Assembly (NCBI GenBank): GCA_029263395.1
Contig: JAJCXO010000228.1
Coordinates: forward strand, 21,335-85,334
Reading direction: 5' to 3'
Origin: Acidobacteriota bacterium
GTDB taxonomy: Bacteria; Acidobacteriota; Thermoanaerobaculia; Multivoradales; J023
Length of the DNA: 64,000 nt
The notes beneath the pieces are model-generated. The model made no database searches. It saw only the letters and a program-made list of their open reading frames with translations, and had not been told where the DNA came from. Below, piece after piece: positions 61,168 to 64,000 of this stretch. The position numbers were made by a program, and so were the translations under genes. Each line of letters begins with the position of its first letter. Positions within the stretch are counted from its first letter, which is position 1.

Positions 61168-63051
61168 ATGCGAAGCCTATTCAAACACCCCGCCTGCCAT
61201 GGGGCGATCCTGGCGCTGCTCTGCTTCCTGAGCTACGGCCCGGCACTATCCCGCTACTTCGTCAGTGAAGATTTTTTTGTCTTGCGACGGTTGGCGGCAA
61301 GCTCGCTGTGGGACACGACGTGGACCCACCTCACCGGCCCCCTGCTAGAGATTTCCTTCGTCAAATTCTATCGGCCGGTCGCCGGCTTCCTGCTGCACGT
61401 CGAGAGTCTGCTGTGGGGCGCGGCACCCAGCGGCTATCTGATCACCCATCTGTTGATCCATCTGCTCAACGTTGCTCTGGTGTATCAACTGGCCAAGATC
61501 TGGAGCTCGCAGGGCACAGCCTCGAGAGACGACTCAGGGGCTGACGCGGGCAGCGCGGGCACAGCCCCCACAGGTAGAACGGCGCTCGGGGTCAGCGCGA
61601 TCTTCGCCCTCTACCCGCTGCATCCGAACGCGGTGCTGTTCGTCGCCGGCTTTGCGACGATCTACAGCGCGCTGTTTCTGCTCACGACCCTGGTGCTCTA
61701 TGAGCGTTATCGAGCCATTGGCAACGTGCGGACTTTGTGGGCCGCCGCTGGCTGCTTCATGCTGGCTTTGGGCTCCTACGAGCAGACCGTGATCTTGCCG
61801 GGCCTGTTGGCCGCTCGCGAGTTGCTCGCCGCCTGGGATCGCCGCGATCTCGGTCGCTGGCGTAAGCTGATACGACAGCTGGCGCCCACCGGACCCTTCT
61901 TCGTGTTGCTAGCGCTCTATTTTGTGGTCCGGCAAGCGGCTCTCGACCAGATGGTCGCTGGCTACGACGGTTTCCGGGAGCGGCTGCTGAGTGAAGAAGC
62001 TATGAAGCTCGCACACAGTATGCTCAGTGGCATCGCCCGCCTGGTCTATCCGCAATACGGTCACGAGATCGGGGCGGCGATGCTGTGGAGCGTCGGGCTG
62101 GTTCTGCTGGTCGGCAGTCTTTGGGTTGTCAAGTCTGGCGCCGTTGAGCGGCGTTTGTGGATTCTCGGCTGGCTGTGGATTCTGGCCTCTCAAGCGCCCT
62201 TCGCCTTCGCGCTGGTGGTGCCGGGCAACGGCCGCTATTGGTACCTCACTTCGATTGGGCTGGGGTTGGTGATCGTCGCCAGTGGACGGTTGCTGGCGTC
62301 CCTGGTGGTCCGTCTGCCATGGTTGCATTCCGGAGGCCGGGATCGAGTCCGACCCGCCCTTACCGAATCTGTGTCGGCGATCTTGCTGGTGGTTTTTGCT
62401 CTCGTCTACCTCGCACAGCTGCGGCATTATGTGAGGATTTATGCCGAGGCTGGACGCACCACCCACGAGATCCAGAAGCAGCTGGCGGAACTACCCGCCG
62501 GCCAGGCGGTTTTTGTCGCGGGCGTTCCCGACTTTCTCCGCGGCCTGCGACAAGTGCCGATCGCCCAGGTTTATTCTTGGGGCCTGAATGACGCGCTGGC
62601 GTCTCCATTTGTGGCTCGAGGGCCGATCGTCTATCCCCTGCCACGAGTCGACGATGGTGAGCTCCTGCCGGTGCTGGAACGCACCGACTTGGCAGCCACT
62701 TGGCGATGGCACTCCGAGACTCAGCAACTCGAGCGAGTGCCCCGTTCGGCGGCGGTGGCGGCGGCGAGCCCCACCCGCCTCGCTGTCGAGCGCGACGCCG
62801 GCGGTGGTTTGAGGTTCCAAGCCGCCGCGGGTGGCCACTATCTTGTGCTGCTCACCCGCGGCAGCGCCAGCACCTACCCGATTCGCGAGCCCGCCGGCCC
62901 GGACGGCTGGACCCATGTCCCGCTGCCCGAGCCGGTGATCAACTCCATGCACCACCTTTACGGCGGTGAGATTTACGCCTGGGTCGAGGCCCGCCAAGAC
63001 GGTCGACAGATCGCTGTCAGTCGGCTGGAGCGGATCACACCGGGTTCTTAG
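61168..63051 (+). CDS. multi-spanning membrane protein, GT39/GT83-like
   Basis: The 627-residue protein has about ten membrane helices in the first 450 residues. An early lumenal segment (YFVSEDFFVLRRLA) carries an acidic pair, as in the D/E motif of polyprenol-dependent glycosyltransferases. YRPVAGFLLHVESLLWG and ITHLLIHLLNVALVY are typical of that fold. A soluble C-terminal domain of about 180 residues follows outside the membrane. Transfer of a sugar from a lipid carrier to a protein or glycan is likely, but the substrate is unknown. Confidence 0.65.
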   Translation: MRSLFKHPACHGAILALLCFLSYGPALSRYFVSEDFFVLRRLAASSLWDTTWTHLTGPLLEISFVKFYRPVAGFLLHVESLLWGAAPSGYLITHLLIHLLNVALVYQLAKIWSSQGTASRDDSGADAGSAGTAPTGRTALGVSAIFALYPLHPNAVLFVAGFATIYSALFLLTTLVLYERYRAIGNVRTLWAAAGCFMLALGSYEQTVILPGLLAARELLAAWDRRDLGRWRKLIRQLAPTGPFFVLLALYFVVRQAALDQMVAGYDGFRERLLSEEAMKLAHSMLSGIARLVYPQYGHEIGAAMLWSVGLVLLVGSLWVVKSGAVERRLWILGWLWILASQAPFAFALVVPGNGRYWYLTSIGLGLVIVASGRLLASLVVRLPWLHSGGRDRVRPALTESVSAILLVVFALVYLAQLRHYVRIYAEAGRTTHEIQKQLAELPAGQAVFVAGVPDFLRGLRQVPIAQVYSWGLNDALASPFVARGPIVYPLPRVDDGELLPVLERTDLAATWRWHSETQQLERVPRSAAVAAASPTRLAVERDAGGGLRFQAAAGGHYLVLLTRGSASTYPIREPAGPDGWTHVPLPEPVINSMHHLYGGEIYAWVEARQDGRQIAVSRLERITPGS

Positions 63052-63060
63052 TTCACCCAG

Positions 63061-63156
63061 AAAATCCCCCTCAGTCCCCCTTTTTCAAAGGGGGCGGTCT
63101 GAATCCAGATCCGGATCTGGTTCCCCCCTTTGAAAAAGGGGGGTTAGGGGGGATTT
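63061..63156. repeat. large inverted repeat with C-run/T-run arms
   Basis: AAATCCCCCT, GTCCCCC and TTTTTCAAAGGGGG on the left face TTTGAAAAAGGGGGG and TTAGGGGGGATTT on the right. In the middle lies the perfect palindrome CCAGATCC-GGATCTGG (63105-63120). Elements with this AAATCCCCCTNA...CCCTTTTTCAAAG arm are widespread intergenic repeats in bacteria, as I recall. It also separates two convergent genes and would fold as a terminator. Confidence 0.75.
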
Positions 63157-63166
63157 CCCCGCCGAG

Positions 63167-64000
63167 CTAGTTCTCGAACTGTTTGATCTTCAACACGATC
63201 TTGATCGCGGCATTGCGACTGGTATCGAAGTCGGGATGAAGACCGTCGCCGAGGTTCTCGAACTGGTTCCAGACATTCGCCATGATGACGTTGCCAGCGC
63301 CGAGAGTGGCTGGGATGCGGGCCTGGTAGTCGGCGAGCATGGTGTTGTATTCGCCTTCTGAGATCACCCAGGAAAAGCCGAAGAGGGCTTGCGAGACGGC
63401 GAGGTTGATGCCGTCGGTGCTGGCGCCGGTGACGTAAGGCGGGTAGCCGGTGTAGATCGGCGTGATACCCGAATCGATGGCGGCTTGGCCGAGAGCGATC
63501 AGACGGTCGACCATTTCCTCGAGGCCGGTTTTGCCAGTCCCGGGGTTGATCGCGGAACATTCGTCTGGAACGGTGTTGGCCGGCGCCACGTCAAAGGCGT
63601 TGGCATGCAGGCAGTCGTTGGGAATACCGATCACGATGTAGCGGGCGTTGACTTCCGGCGGCGTGGTCAGGGGATTGAAGACTTGGGTGAAGGCGCGTAC
63701 ATATTGCTGGTTGAAGCCGTATTGTTCCCAGCCGACGGGGGTGCGGAAGGCTTCGCCGGGCACGGTGCCGTCGGGTAGACGGGTGGGATAGCCGCCGCGG
63801 GGAAACGTGGTGGCGCCGCCGATCGCCTCGTTGATCACCTGCCCCTGAACCAGCAGCCGGTTCTGTAGTGCCGTTCCGAGGCTTTGGTAAACACCAAAAT
63901 TCAGTCCGCCACAAAACAGCGGGTTGGTGTCGAAACCGGTGCCGTCGGCGTTCAGCTCACAAGGTGAGCCGCCGTCTTCGAATGAGGCGCCGATCACCAG
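63167..64000 (-). CDS. SGNH/GDSL-type hydrolase, partial at window end
   Basis: At least 276 residues are visible; the frame continues beyond the right edge. GASFEDGG near the visible start resembles the block I region, where GDS is usual. IVIGIPNDCLHANAF matches block III (GxxN). GDGLHPDFDTS near the C-terminus is block V with the catalytic Asp-x-x-His. Such enzymes hydrolyse esters and are often secreted, though the N-terminus is not visible here. Whether the nucleophile Ser is present cannot be decided without the missing part. Confidence 0.7.
   Translation of the reverse strand: MVIGASFEDGGSPCELNADGTGFDTNPLFCGGLNFGVYQSLGTALQNRLLVQGQVINEAIGGATTFPRGGYPTRLPDGTVPGEAFRTPVGWEQYGFNQQYVRAFTQVFNPLTTPPEVNARYIVIGIPNDCLHANAFDVAPANTVPDECSAINPGTGKTGLEEMVDRLIALGQAAIDSGITPIYTGYPPYVTGASTDGINLAVSQALFGFSWVISEGEYNTMLADYQARIPATLGAGNVIMANVWNQFENLGDGLHPDFDTSRNAAIKIVLKIKQFEN

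Overview
The window reads as a piece of a chromosome from an Acidobacteriota-like bacterium, possibly of the Thermoanaerobaculia type. This is inferred from gene style and not from a marker gene: ECF sigma factors paired with an anti-sigma or a Ser/Thr kinase, a TPR-CHAT protein, a short secreted peptide beside a TPR gene, and a secreted protein ending in GFESGDTTAW. By eye the DNA is moderately GC-rich. The middle third contains visibly more AT-rich stretches.

Layout. 1-16.9 kb is ordinary chromosome: a methyltransferase; an ECF sigma / zinc anti-sigma / small peptide / CHAT-protease module (973-5608); a four-domain S1 protein; an NtrC-type two-component pair; an outer-membrane-like protein with a carboxypeptidase-regulatory fold; ComF; a small beta-barrel protein; a TlpA-like thioredoxin; and tRNA-Ala(GGC) at 16848. 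From about 17 kb to about 56 kb the window looks like a composite integrated mobilizable element. It holds two TraG/VirD4- or HerA-like DNA-pumping ATPases, a Replic_Relax protein, a MOBP-like relaxase with a MobC-like partner, RadC, a Toprim primase, a phage GP88-family protein, and two complete tyrosine recombinases flanking a 3' fragment of tRNA-Pro. It ends in a truncated integrase. No VirB-type mating-pore genes are visible, so self-transfer is unlikely from this window alone.

The element carries accessory cargo. At 17-22 kb there are a membrane/HTH fusion protein, a large envelope protein and a divergent HExxH protein. At 26-33 kb there are zinc-ribbon, TPR, retropepsin-like, DUF5678 and sigma/kinase genes. 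At 33.8-38.7 kb a small protein precedes a 1063-residue HExxH protein that overlaps a SIR2-like NADase; this is the best candidate here for an undescribed defence system. At 49.4-55.4 kb is a type I restriction-modification operon with a fused HsdM-HsdS and two extra genes, one nuclease-like.

The most unusual non-coding structure is 43084-43363. It holds about ten consecutive short hairpins, nearly all with three-base loops, beside the mobilization genes. Other structures include paired 16-base/48-base-loop inverted repeats, a nested hairpin element at 26493-26604, a palindromic operator inside the hsd promoter, and several short tandem repeats.

56.5-64 kb returns to chromosome-like genes: two membrane proteins, an orphan protease-propeptide-like secreted protein, an SRPBCC protein, a PTPS-III-like pterin enzyme, a multi-spanning glycosyltransferase-like protein, and a GDSL/SGNH hydrolase cut by the window edge.
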